A program made the position numbers and the translations under genes. From Sulfuricella sp. (GTDB lineage: Bacteria; Pseudomonadota; Gammaproteobacteria; Burkholderiales; Sulfuricellaceae): DNA of 47,983 nucleotides. The notes below the pieces were generated by a model. It made no database searches. It saw only the letters and a program-made list of their open reading frames with translations, and was not told the DNA's origin. Shown one piece after another: positions 19,129 to 27,076 of the stretch (within the stretch, counting starts at the first letter, position 1; every line of letters starts with the position of its first letter). The stretch lies in assembly GCA_018336195.1 (NCBI GenBank), contig JAGXQV010000025.1, positions 1-47,983 on the forward strand, in the 5' to 3' direction.

Positions 19129-19680
19129 CTACTCTTCCCCAATAACCAGCCGGGTGGCATCCGCGTAACGATGCGCCGGAATCACCAGATTGGCCGGAGC
19201 CGGCCCTTGGCGGAATACCCTGCCGGCCAGATCGTATTTGGATGAATGGCAGGGGCATAGAAACTCCCCCGCCACCCCGGGATCGCTTGGAAGATTGAGG
19301 GCCGGCGCACAGCCTTGATGGGTGCACACCCCCATCGCCACGAAGATTTCCGGGAGGCGCGAGCGCAACGGGTTGCGACAGTAATCCGGCTGGCGGGATT
19401 GCGCCGACTGCGGGTCGGTCAATTGCTCCAGGTTTCGTTCAAGGTCGCCGATCATTTTGGCCGAACGTCGCAAAATGTAGACCTGTTGCCCGTGCCAATC
19501 GATGACCAGTAGCTTGCCGACCGGCAATTCGCCGATTCCCACCGGCAAGGGATTGCCGCTCGGGTAGGACGGCGCTGTCCCATAGCGCAGGATCAACGGC
19601 ACCGCCCCGGCGACGGCGCACAACCCGGCGATGAGTTGAATGCGCTTCCTGTGGGTGGCGGATGGGGGCGGGGTTTCCAT
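19129..19680 (-). CDS. Stand-alone Rieske [2Fe-2S] protein
   Basis: 183 residues like the iron-sulfur subunit of cytochrome bc1 complexes. One N-terminal membrane helix (IQLIAGLCAVAGAVPLIL, about 14-31) is followed by a Rieske domain with CTHQGC and CPCHSSKYD, which supply the 2 Cys + 2 His ligands. The final strand region RFxxGPAP is present as RVFRQGPAPANL. No cytochrome b or c1 gene is adjacent, so it is either an extra copy or belongs to another respiratory or sulfur enzyme. The start at 19680 fits a short cytoplasmic N-tail. Confidence 0.9.
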   Translation of the reverse strand: METPPPSATHRKRIQLIAGLCAVAGAVPLILRYGTAPSYPSGNPLPVGIGELPVGKLLVIDWHGQQVYILRRSAKMIGDLERNLEQLTDPQSAQSRQPDYCRNPLRSRLPEIFVAMGVCTHQGCAPALNLPSDPGVAGEFLCPCHSSKYDLAGRVFRQGPAPANLVIPAHRYADATRLVIGEE

Positions 19681-19760
19681 GGGGGGTTTGACGGCGGTGG
19701 GGCGAACTGGTTCAGAACTTCAAGTCCACCAAGGCGGCATGATTGAGCAGCCCCCCGGTT

Positions 19761-21290
19761 TCATTGGCATCCCGCTTTATGGAACCACTCCGCTTGGGTG
19801 CCGACCACAATAATCGTGTTGTTGGTTTGGTTCCCCATATAGTACACGTTGCTGTCCAGCAGGGAGAATCCCAGATAGGCGTTGGTGGCCGGGTAATACT
19901 GGTAATAGTAACTGCCTTGCGTGAGGCGGCGATCGGCAAACCAGGGGCTGGGAAACAGTTCTGGATAGGTTTTTTCCGCCCACAGGATAAAGCAGTCGAA
20001 GGCTGGATTGACCGCCTTTATGGTGATGGTTTGGGTCGCGATGGAACTAGCATTGCCCACGCCGTCGATGGTCTTGCAGGTAACGGTCTGCTGGCCGGTT
20101 GTGCTGAACTTGAATGCGTAGCGAACCACCGTCCCCCCGACCACCGGATTGGCATCCGGCAAGTCGCCGGGAGTGGATTGCGTGGCGCTGCACGCCAGCG
20201 CGACCTTTCCGCCTTCAGGATCTCCGCCTGCCTCGATGTTGAATGCGACGTAAAAATTGACCGTGGCGCTGCTGGGTGGGTCGATGAATCGCGGTGCATA
20301 GGGTGGCGAATCCGAGGAACCGCCGCGCACCAGCAGTGCATTTTTTTTCCAGGGAGGAAAATCGACGTCGCTGGAACCATCCGCATAGAGCAACCACCCA
20401 CCGTTTGTGGGGTAGGAAGTGGCGGACCAAAGGGCTGCCGCACTGATGGGGAATATTGTGGAATTCAACGCGAGATCGATTTTTCCGTAGTCCACCAAGG
20501 TAAGCAGTTCGTTTTCGGTGGGTAGCCGCCAATCGGAGTAACCCGCATACCAACTGCCTTTGAAATTGAGGGCGTCATCCTGACTAAACGTGTCGATGCT
20601 GCTACTGGCACTCTTCACGCATTTACCGTTACCCCAGTCCGAGCCTTCGGTACAGCGTTTCCAGGTCAGGCCCGTGGCCTTGTGCGTGACTGTGCCGTTG
20701 CCGTTATCGGTGAAATCGCTGTCCGGCTTGGAAATACTCGGGGTGCCTTGGGCATTTCCTCCCCGCACCAGGCGGACGTAATTACTGTCTCCCACGGGAG
20801 CAGGTACGCCGCTGCCGCTGCCGTATATCCGGTAGCTGTGAAATTCTCCAACAAGACGAACGTGCCAAGCTTGCGCCGCATCGGCGGCATAGGGTGTGGA
20901 AGACCAGAAGTTGACCGCGCCGCTATTCGCCAAGCCTGGAAATATCGCGCTGTTGATAGCCGGGTCTTGGGCTTCCCGTTCAACGATGCTTAACAGTTCG
21001 GCGATGGACGGAAGCCGCCAGCCATCCGCCGCGAGCGACTTGGCGTCCTGCCAGGTAACCGCTTTCGCGCTGCCGGTACAGGCAGACGCAACGAAGGATT
21101 GCCCCTCCGGGCAGCGTTTCCAAACCAGCCCGGTGGTTTTGTGGGTGACCGTGCCTTCGCCGTTGTCGGTGAAATCGGCACTGGGCGTGGTGGGCATGGC
21201 ATGAACCGGGAGCGTCAACGCTAATGCAAGTAGCGCGGCAGGCAAAGAAAATGAGCGGCAAATTCGTGACATGCAGTACAAGATCGACAT
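19761..21290 (-). CDS. Exported protein with two DUF1566 domains
   Basis: 509 residues. An N-terminal signal peptide ends near VHAMPTT. Two DUF1566 (Lcl C-terminal) modules follow, each beginning FTDNGxGTVTHKxTGLxWKRC and ending in YVRLVRGG or ALLVRGG. Then come an immunoglobulin-like segment and a C-terminal domain with FDCFILWAEKTYPELF common in betaproteobacterial exported proteins. The start at 21290 has GGAGGGAAT before it. Secreted or surface-located; role unknown. The two modules probably arose by internal duplication. Confidence 0.88.
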   Translation of the reverse strand: MSILYCMSRICRSFSLPAALLALALTLPVHAMPTTPSADFTDNGEGTVTHKTTGLVWKRCPEGQSFVASACTGSAKAVTWQDAKSLAADGWRLPSIAELLSIVEREAQDPAINSAIFPGLANSGAVNFWSSTPYAADAAQAWHVRLVGEFHSYRIYGSGSGVPAPVGDSNYVRLVRGGNAQGTPSISKPDSDFTDNGNGTVTHKATGLTWKRCTEGSDWGNGKCVKSASSSIDTFSQDDALNFKGSWYAGYSDWRLPTENELLTLVDYGKIDLALNSTIFPISAAALWSATSYPTNGGWLLYADGSSDVDFPPWKKNALLVRGGSSDSPPYAPRFIDPPSSATVNFYVAFNIEAGGDPEGGKVALACSATQSTPGDLPDANPVVGGTVVRYAFKFSTTGQQTVTCKTIDGVGNASSIATQTITIKAVNPAFDCFILWAEKTYPELFPSPWFADRRLTQGSYYYQYYPATNAYLGFSLLDSNVYYMGNQTNNTIIVVGTQAEWFHKAGCQ

Positions 21291-21623
21291 ATTCCCTCCA
21301 GGGCTGATTTTGAAACCGTCCCCCGATGAAAACGGCAACGAGGGAGTCTACCTTTTCCGGTGGCGAGGCATAACTGTCAAAAGTAACAGGTACGTCGCAA
21401 TATATTGAATGGGTGTTGTATTTATATGCTATGCAGGATGCGCAAGCGGCGGCATGCGGTGCAATGCCCTCGGCGGGGATTGCGCCTTACGCGGGTTGGT
21501 GATGGTTGGCGGCGGGGTTTCCATAAAATGTTCGACAGTTTTCGGGGAATCAACTTTCGTAGACACGGCTTTGGGCACCAACGCTCAGTATCAGGATAGG
21601 GGATTGGCAAAACGTAGGGCTTG
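21291..21623. other. Intergenic stretch without a gene
   Basis: 333 bp between the DUF1566 gene and the RES toxin gene, both on the minus strand. It must carry the leader and promoter of the DUF1566 gene. It contains a GATGCGCAAGCGG / GGATTGCGCC imperfect inverted segment of the kind seen in dispersed intergenic repeats. Nothing else is supported. Confidence 0.5.
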
Positions 21624-22343
21624 CTAAGGCAGTGCCATCCATATCTGTCCTTCTTCCCGTTCCACTTCAACGCCGCCAACGGTCAAACGATAGGTGAGGG
21701 AGCAACAATTCTGTGGGGCGGACAAGACCACCCGGTTCAGCACCCCATAGTTTTCCCCCTTGCAGCGTGCGGAAGCGGTTACCAAGCCAGGGTGCCCTTC
21801 CCGTTTCAGACGGGCGCCTATCTCCTGAGTAAACCGGTAGCTGTCGGGGTTAAGCAAGTCCGGGTAGGTTGCCACCCGCGCCCGCAAATCGGCCAGGGCG
21901 GCGTCGCAACGTACCCAATACACCTTGCGTTCGCCGCTGATGGATTGCCGTTCGCCACGTGCTACCAACTGGTCATATCCCGCATCGGCCAGGATTCCCT
22001 CGCGCCAGTGATGCACGGTTTCATGCACTGAAGTTTCTACACTGTCCGCACCATACCAGATGCCGAAACTGCCATCGCAAAAACGGCTGGCCATCCAATT
22101 TTTGAAGGGGAACTCGATGGCGTTAAACCATTCGGATTCCTCGAAAGGGCGGTCGATCAGCGTGGCTTGCGAGACATAACCGGGAGGCTTGGTGGCGATT
22201 TCGTGGTCCAGAGCCACCTGCCAGTCCGCGGGATCGTCGGACAAATCGTCGAAGAGGCTCTGGGATACCCGTATCGACTTGATGTTGCGGGCAAGCGCCA
22301 GATGAACATCGGCCAGGGGCAATCCCGCAAAAAAGGAATCCAT
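21624..22343 (-). CDS. RES-domain toxin
   Basis: 239 residues. RES proteins paired with Xre-type antitoxins deplete NAD+ in growing cells. The R...E...S elements are visible: the N-terminal SIRVSQSLFDDL arginine, the GIWYGADSVETSVHET segment with its Glu, and the Ser-containing central region. The start codon directly follows the antitoxin stop (TAA then ATG), the usual coupled order antitoxin-toxin. It lies beside a decayed mobile zone, consistent with acquisition by transfer. Confidence 0.88.
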   Translation of the reverse strand: MDSFFAGLPLADVHLALARNIKSIRVSQSLFDDLSDDPADWQVALDHEIATKPPGYVSQATLIDRPFEESEWFNAIEFPFKNWMASRFCDGSFGIWYGADSVETSVHETVHHWREGILADAGYDQLVARGERQSISGERKVYWVRCDAALADLRARVATYPDLLNPDSYRFTQEIGARLKREGHPGLVTASARCKGENYGVLNRVVLSAPQNCCSLTYRLTVGGVEVEREEGQIWMALP

Positions 22344-22739
22344 TTAGATTCCGCGACTCCGATCCAGATAAGCCCGGACCATCAACATCCCGGCGAAACC
22401 CCACTCCCGTATCGCTTCAACCGGGGTGCGCCCTTCGAATGCGCGATTGCGTCGAGTCATCCAGGCATAGGCCAGATCGCGATCCTGGGGGAAAATAAGG
22501 CGCAAATTCTTGTGGATGGCCAGCAGGTGACCGGCCCTCTCCAACAGATCGCGGCTGGGAGCCAACGGCTCGCCCTTGCGATAGCGGCTCAATGCTCCCC
22601 GATTGCCGGTAGACAAACCGAGCATCGCCAACTGGTCTTCGCTGCCCAGCTTCCAGTGCTCGAAAAGACGAATCACCATTCGCGCCAAGGCGCCGCGATC
22701 TTGATCCGGGTGGTTGTGTGCTGCGATGGCTTGGTTCAT
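22344..22739 (-). CDS. Xre/MbcA/ParS-family antitoxin
   Basis: 131 residues. An N-terminal helix-turn-helix-like region ([21 protein letters not shown]) is followed by the toxin-binding domain with [18 protein letters not shown] and [22 protein letters not shown]. The start at 22739 is chosen because AGGGG precedes it. It is adjacent to the RES toxin and expected to neutralise it and repress the pair. The operator is not identified. Confidence 0.88.
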   Translation of the reverse strand: MNQAIAAHNHPDQDRGALARMVIRLFEHWKLGSEDQLAMLGLSTGNRGALSRYRKGEPLAPSRDLLERAGHLLAIHKNLRLIFPQDRDLAYAWMTRRNRAFEGRTPVEAIREWGFAGMLMVRAYLDRSRGI

Positions 22740-22929
22740 GGTTCGCCCCTGCATATTGTGTATTAACTATAGCATTATTTGTTGCAAATGCAACGAACAA
22801 TGACGCAAATAGGCCATGGCGCCTATATCTATCGGGGATAACGACGTTGAACCGTGCATGAATGAAACCAGCGGTGTAAGCCCCCGAAACACGGGCAACC
22901 ATCCAGTTATGGAAATGTGATTTTGCAAG

Positions 22930-23070
22930 GTCCGCCCCCGCGATCCGCTCAATCGCGGTGCGTAACGCCCCCCGCATGGGGGCAGTGCAAAGAATAGGCC
23001 GCCGCCGGAAGGAAACCACCGTGAAGAACCAGGTCGCGCCGGGCGTCGCATCGCGTCGGTAATGGGGCAT
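22930..23070 (-). pseudogene. REP-associated tyrosine transposase (RAYT) relic
   Basis: The first about 43 codons read like a RAYT/TnpA_REP N-terminus (MPHYRRDATPGATWFFTVV, then RRPIL and LRTAIERI). The reading then departs from the family before the catalytic HUH and Tyr regions, and the following sequence has no RAYT character. This is a 5' fragment only. Nearby REP-like palindromes fit a RAYT neighbourhood. Confidence 0.7.
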
Positions 23071-23086
23071 CCGGGGATTTTACCAA

Positions 23087-23114
23087 GGGTGGGCACGGGG
23101 TTTTGTGCCCACCC
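23087..23114. repeat. GGGTGGGCAC palindrome
   Basis: GGGTGGGCAC (23087-23096) faces GTGCCCACCC (23105-23114), a perfect 10-bp stem of the same family as the nifK-ferredoxin gap repeat. Confidence 0.8.
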
Positions 23115-23146
23115 TACCGGGCTTGGCGCGGCGCGCCGGAGCTGCA

Positions 23147-23167
23147 TTCCCACGCGGCGCGTGGGAA
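23147..23167. repeat. TTCCCACGC palindrome, REP-like
   Basis: TTCCCACGC and GCGTGGGAA form a perfect 9-bp stem over a 3-base loop. This is a common dispersed palindrome type in proteobacterial intergenic DNA, lying between the RAYT relic and the intron relic. Confidence 0.75.
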
Positions 23168-23186
23168 CGAGGGGAAAGAACATCGG

Positions 23187-23338
23187 AAAGCCGTGTGCGG
23201 GAGAACCGCATGCACGGTTTGATGAGGGAGGGCAGGTAATGTTGACTAGGGTGCGGCTATTGAGGCACCGCCAGACGAAAGGGGCGGAAACGTATAGGCT
23301 GAGCCTACGGGAGACGGAAACCTGTTCTCTACTCTACC
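23187..23338 (+). mobile_element. Group II intron 3' end relic (domains V and VI)
   Basis: Bases 23187-23220 (34 nt) fold like domain V. AGCCGTG pairs with CACGGTT, then TGCGG pairs with CCGCA over a GAGAA loop, with a TG bulge on the 3' side. Next, 23224-23236 (GAGGGAGGGCAGG) pairs over 13 positions with 23321-23334, leaving A23331 bulged like the branch-point adenosine of domain VI. The TACCC after it resembles an intron 3' end. No reverse transcriptase or domains I-IV lie upstream, so it is a truncated remnant. The domain VI loop is unusually long (about 84 nt). Confidence 0.6.
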
Positions 23339-23419
23339 CGGCGTTCTTGTTTTCTTTGCCGACGTTCTGTTGTGCTTCGCTTGACCACCAAGACGGTATC
23401 CACCCGGCTGGTAGCGCTA

Positions 23420-23554
23420 TTAGCGTTTTTGTGAGGTGCGCAATACAACATATAAAGCAAAGCCAACTATGACCATTGAAATCGCAAACACCGTGATAGT
23501 TTGATTGCGCTCAACAAATCCTAATACCAGCTTAACTAACTCAATTCGCTCCAT
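23420..23554 (-). CDS. 44-residue single-pass membrane microprotein
   Basis: A small frame starting ATG at 23554, preceded by a strong GGAGGGG 5 bases upstream. The product begins MERIELVKLVLGFVERNQ and continues with one predicted membrane helix (TVFAISMVIVGFALYVVL, residues 21-38), ending in the basic tail RTSQKR. No homologue is recognised. It lies just beyond the intron relic, on the opposite strand, and upstream of an AT-rich region. The ribosome site and clean helix make it more credible than a chance frame. Confidence 0.6.
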   Translation of the reverse strand: MERIELVKLVLGFVERNQTITVFAISMVIVGFALYVVLRTSQKR

Positions 23555-24007
23555 TATTGCCCCTCCGAAAATGATGTCCAAGCGTTGCCAAATAGAATAC
23601 TAACGAGAATGCGCGCGTATTGCAACGCATTGTTTTATAACCGCTTTATCCCACTTTTGGCCACTTTGTCCCACCAACGATTTCCCAGCGCACAAAAGCG
23701 GGTGCGAACATAGTCCTAGTTGCCACCTTAAAGAGATATAACACATTGTTTAAATTGTTAATTTTATGGCACGTCAGAACAAATTGTGACACAGAAAAGT
23801 AAATCATTATTAATCATATCGATACAATACATTATTAAAGTTATTTACTTAAACAATATTTAGATACACAGCGATATAACATTGATTTATTTGCATTATT
23901 GTAAGTTCCTAATGCAGGATAAAAAATGACGAAATTCTACTCTCTTCGGTAAATTCTCAATGGAGGGATATTGCGTCCATCTAATGCTTCCAACATAAAC
24001 CGTCCTT
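23555..24007. other. AT-rich gene-free region upstream of nifE
   Basis: Most of this stretch, especially about 23720-23920, is strikingly AT-rich (runs such as TTAAATTGTTAATTTTATGG) within an otherwise GC-rich genome. I see no frame with a ribosome site longer than a few codons. It may carry the promoter of the microprotein, nucleoid-protein binding DNA, or foreign DNA left by the mobile elements next door. Confidence 0.55.
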
Positions 24008-24023
24008 CGTCGCAAACCCGACA
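24008..24023 (+). promoter_or_regulatory. Imperfect NifA site (nifE)
   Basis: CGT-N10-ACA, five of six conserved bases of TGT-N10-ACA, located 87 bp before the -24 box. No perfect NifA element was found in the 600 bp upstream of nifE, so this is the best candidate. Confidence 0.45.
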
Positions 24024-24079
24024 ATTCCACCCGCGATAACCCGACACACCCCACTCCGCCGCCACCTTACCCAGCAATA

Positions 24080-24092
24080 ATTCAATAAGTTA
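24080..24092 (+). promoter_or_regulatory. Candidate IHF site (nifE)
   Basis: ATTCAATAAGTTA matches WATCAANNNNTTR with one mismatch. It ends 18 bp before the TGG of the sigma-54 box, identical to the spacing at nifH. Confidence 0.5.
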
Positions 24093-24109
24093 GCCGCCAT
24101 CACCCCCAT

Positions 24110-24125
24110 TGGCACGCCCCTTGCA
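24110..24125 (+). promoter_or_regulatory. Sigma-54 promoter of nifENX operon
   Basis: TGGCACGCCCCTTGCA is a full match to the -24/-12 consensus. The predicted start near 24135 leaves a leader of about 32 bases before the nifE ATG. Confidence 0.95.
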
Positions 24126-24166
24126 CTACCTTCCCCCAAGAACCATTTTTGTCGGATTTTTCACCA

Positions 24167-25558
24167 ATGAGCGCACTGAAAAACCGCATTGCCAGCGTGA
24201 TGGAAGAACCGGCCTGTGGGGTTAACCAGGCCAAGGATGCCAAAGAACGCAAGAAGGGCTGCGCCAAGCCGTTGACGCCGGGCGCGGCGGCGGGTGGCTG
24301 CGCGTTCGACGGGGCGAAGATTTCCCTGCAACCGATTACCGACGTGGCGCACTTGATCCACGGCCCCATTGCTTGCGAGGGGAACTCCTGGGACAACCGC
24401 CACGCCTTGTCGTCCGGGCCACTGCTGTATCGCACCGGCTTCACCACCGACATGAACGAGCTGGATGTGATTTACGGCGCGGAGAAAAAACTCTTCCGGG
24501 CGATCCGCGAGATTATCGAGAAGCATAATCCGCCGGCGATTTTCGTTTATCAGACCTGCGTGCCGGCGATGATCGGCGACGACATCGAGGCGGTGTGCAA
24601 GGCGGCGCACGAGAAGTTCGGCAAGCCCATCGTGCCCATCAACGTGCCGGGTTTCGCGGGGAGCAAGAATCTCGGGGCGAAGCTGGCCGGCGAGGCATTG
24701 CTGGATTACGTGATCGGCACCGAAGAGCCGGAAACCACGACGCCTTACGATATCGTGATCATCGCCGAATTCAACGTGGCCGGTGATTTGTGGGCGGTGA
24801 AGCCGCTGCTCGATGCCGTGGGCATCCGCATACTCGCCAACATTTCCGGGGATGCGCGCTACCACGACATCGCCTGCGCCCATCGTGCCAAGGCGGCGAT
24901 GATGGTGTGTTCGAAGGCGATGATCAACGTGGCGCGCAAGCTCGAAGAGCGTTGGGAGATTCCCTACTTCGAAGGCTCGTTCTACGGGGTTTCCGATACC
25001 AGCGAGTCGCTGCGCCAGATTGCCAAACTGCTGGTGCAAAAAGGCGCTCCGGCGGAATTGCTGGAACGCACCGAGGCTCTGATTGCGAGCGAAGAAGCCC
25101 GTGCCTGGGAACGTCTGGCGCGTTACAAGGAACGCCTCAAGGACAAGCGCGTGCTGCTGTTTACCGGTGGGGTGAAATCCTGGTCGGTGGTGTCGGCGCT
25201 GCAAGAGGTGGGGATGGTGATTACCGGCACCTCGATGCGCAAATCGACCCAGGAAGACCGCGAACGCGCCACCGAGATCATGGGCACCGACGCGCATCTC
25301 TTCGACGAAATGCCGCCGCGCGAAATGTACAAGCTGCTCAAGGATGCCCGCGCCGACATCATGCTCTCCGGCGGTCGCTCGCAGTTCGTGGCGCTGAAGG
25401 CCAAGACGCCGTGGCTGGACATCAACCAGGAGCGCCACGTCGCCTACGCCGGTTATGAAGGCATGGTGAACCTGGTCAAGGAAATCGACAGGGCGATTTA
25501 CAACCCGATCTGGGCGCAGGTGAAGCGCCCTGCACCATGGGAAGAAAGCAGTGTTTAG
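24167..25558 (+). CDS. nifE: FeMo-cofactor scaffold subunit NifE
   Basis: 463 residues. With NifN it forms the scaffold on which the NifB product matures to FeMo-cofactor. NifD-like ligand regions are present: GGCAFDGAKISLQPITDVAH, HGPIACEGNSWDNR and [20 protein letters not shown] 24167 (MSALKNRIASVMEEPAC) is preferred over an in-frame TTG at 24149, although its ribosome site is weak. The final codons AGC AGT GTT TAG are part of a family A heptad repeat, so the SSV tail and stop are repeat-derived. Confidence 0.98.
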   Translation: MSALKNRIASVMEEPACGVNQAKDAKERKKGCAKPLTPGAAAGGCAFDGAKISLQPITDVAHLIHGPIACEGNSWDNRHALSSGPLLYRTGFTTDMNELDVIYGAEKKLFRAIREIIEKHNPPAIFVYQTCVPAMIGDDIEAVCKAAHEKFGKPIVPINVPGFAGSKNLGAKLAGEALLDYVIGTEEPETTTPYDIVIIAEFNVAGDLWAVKPLLDAVGIRILANISGDARYHDIACAHRAKAAMMVCSKAMINVARKLEERWEIPYFEGSFYGVSDTSESLRQIAKLLVQKGAPAELLERTEALIASEEARAWERLARYKERLKDKRVLLFTGGVKSWSVVSALQEVGMVITGTSMRKSTQEDRERATEIMGTDAHLFDEMPPREMYKLLKDARADIMLSGGRSQFVALKAKTPWLDINQERHVAYAGYEGMVNLVKEIDRAIYNPIWAQVKRPAPWEESSV

Positions 25559-25687
25559 AACGCAGTGTTTAGTTTTGAGTGCTTAGTGTTTAGTTGTGGA
25601 ATGCGCTTTGCGCATGGATTAAATCAAATCCGGCGCGCATCGCGCGACGACCACAACTAAACACTCAACACTAAACACTCACAACTG
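25549..25687. repeat. Heptad inverted repeat, family A copy 3, nifE-nifN gap
   Basis: GCAGTGTTTAG occurs twice at the start, followed by TTTTGAGTGCTTAGTG heptads, hairpin ATGCGCTTTGCGCAT, a second hairpin around CGCGCATCGCGCG, and inverted ACTAAACACT units. The element begins inside the last codons of nifE and nearly fills the gap to nifN. Confidence 0.87.
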
Positions 25688-25723
25688 AATACCGCAAACC
25701 GAACACTGAATTTGGGAAAAATT

Positions 25724-27076
25724 ATGTCCACCGTCACCCATAGCAAAAAATCCTGCGCGGTCAATCCGCTCAAGATGAGCCAGCCGATTGGCGCGGCGCT
25801 GGCCTTTCTCGGGCTGGACAAGTGCATGCCGCTGCTCCACGGCTCCCAAGGCTGCACGGCGTTCGGGCTGGTGCTGTTCGTGCGCCATTTCCGCGAGACC
25901 ATCCCGCTGCAAACCTCGGCGATGAACGAGGTGACGACCATCCTCGGCGGGCTGGATAACCTCGAACAGGCGATTCTCAACATCTATAACCGCGCCAAGC
26001 CGGAGGTGATCGGCATCTGCTCGACAGGCCTGACCGAAACCAAGGGCGACGACGTGGAAGGCTATCTCAAGCTGATCCGCGAACGTCATCCCGAACTGGC
26101 CGATACGTCGCTGGTATTCGCGCCGACGCCCGATTACAGCGGCGCTTTTCAGGACGGCTGGGGCAAGGCGGTGAAAGCCGTCGTCGAGGCAATGTGCGAG
26201 CCGCGCCCGCGTACCGCCTGGCAGGTCAACGTGTTGCCCGGCTGCCATTTGACGGTGGCCGATATTGAAGAGTTGCGCGAGATCATCGAATCCTTCGGGC
26301 TGTTTCCCATCATCGCCCCGGACTTGTCCGGCTCGCTGGACGGACATATCCCGGAAACCTTTTTGCCTACCACCATCGGCGGGGCCAAGGCCGGCGACAT
26401 TCGCGAAATGGGCGGTTCGGCGATCACCATCGCCATCGGTGAGCAAATGCGCGACGCGGCGGAGGCTTTGCAGGAAAAAACCGGTGTGCCGTATCGCTTG
26501 TTCGACCGCCTCACCGGGCTGGAAGCCAACGACGAATTCATGAAGTTTCTCTCGGAAATCAGCCTCAACGAGGTGGCGGTGAAATACCGCCGCCAGCGCG
26601 GCCAACTGGTGGATGCCATGCTGGACGGGCATTTCCACCTGGGCGGCAAGACCGTGGCGGTGGGCGCTGAGCCGGACTTGTTGTGGCAGATCGGCAACTT
26701 CTTAAGCGAAATGGGCTGTGAAATCAGCGCCGCCGTAACCACCACGACTTCGCCGCTGCTGGAAAAAATGCCCGCCGCCGAGGTGCTGATCGGCGACCTG
26801 GAAGACCTGGAAAGCCGCGCCGCCGGCTGCGATCTGCTGATTACCCATTCCCATGGACGGCAAGCCGCCGAACGGCTGGCTATCCCGTTTTACCGCTACG
26901 GGCTGCCGACCTTCGACCGGCTCGGTGCGACCCACAAGTTGAGCGTCGGCTATCGCGGCACCCGCGACCTGATTTTTGAAATCGGCAACATTTTTCTCGA
27001 CCACCTGCCGCACTCCCATCCCGACGAGTGGGCGCTGCCGGGAGCACGCCATGAGACGCTTGAAACTCGTCACTGA
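25724..27076 (+). CDS. nifN: FeMo-cofactor scaffold subunit NifN
   Basis: 450 residues, partner of NifE in the NifEN scaffold. The NifK-like N-terminal motif CAVNPLKMSQPIGAALAFLG, then CMPLLHGSQGCTAFG and STGLTETKGDDVEGY, are visible. ATG 25724 follows GGGAAAAATT. The 3' end overlaps the nifX start by 26 bases, indicating translational coupling. A family A repeat separates it from nifE but both should share the sigma-54 promoter. Confidence 0.98.
   Translation: MSTVTHSKKSCAVNPLKMSQPIGAALAFLGLDKCMPLLHGSQGCTAFGLVLFVRHFRETIPLQTSAMNEVTTILGGLDNLEQAILNIYNRAKPEVIGICSTGLTETKGDDVEGYLKLIRERHPELADTSLVFAPTPDYSGAFQDGWGKAVKAVVEAMCEPRPRTAWQVNVLPGCHLTVADIEELREIIESFGLFPIIAPDLSGSLDGHIPETFLPTTIGGAKAGDIREMGGSAITIAIGEQMRDAAEALQEKTGVPYRLFDRLTGLEANDEFMKFLSEISLNEVAVKYRRQRGQLVDAMLDGHFHLGGKTVAVGAEPDLLWQIGNFLSEMGCEISAAVTTTTSPLLEKMPAAEVLIGDLEDLESRAAGCDLLITHSHGRQAAERLAIPFYRYGLPTFDRLGATHKLSVGYRGTRDLIFEIGNIFLDHLPHSHPDEWALPGARHETLETRH

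Noticed and set aside
22417..22930. Continuation of the RAYT frame through the antitoxin gene
   Set aside because: RAYT character ends after about 43 codons; the rest of the frame is out-of-frame antitoxin DNA.
23900..23960. ATG with a few codons (MTKFYSLR) as a leader peptide before nifE
   Set aside because: Only 8 codons, no convincing ribosome site and located upstream of the mapped-type sigma-54 promoter.
24149..24166. TTG start for NifE six codons upstream
   Set aside because: It leaves a leader of only about 13 bases from the sigma-54 start and the added residues are not NifE-like.
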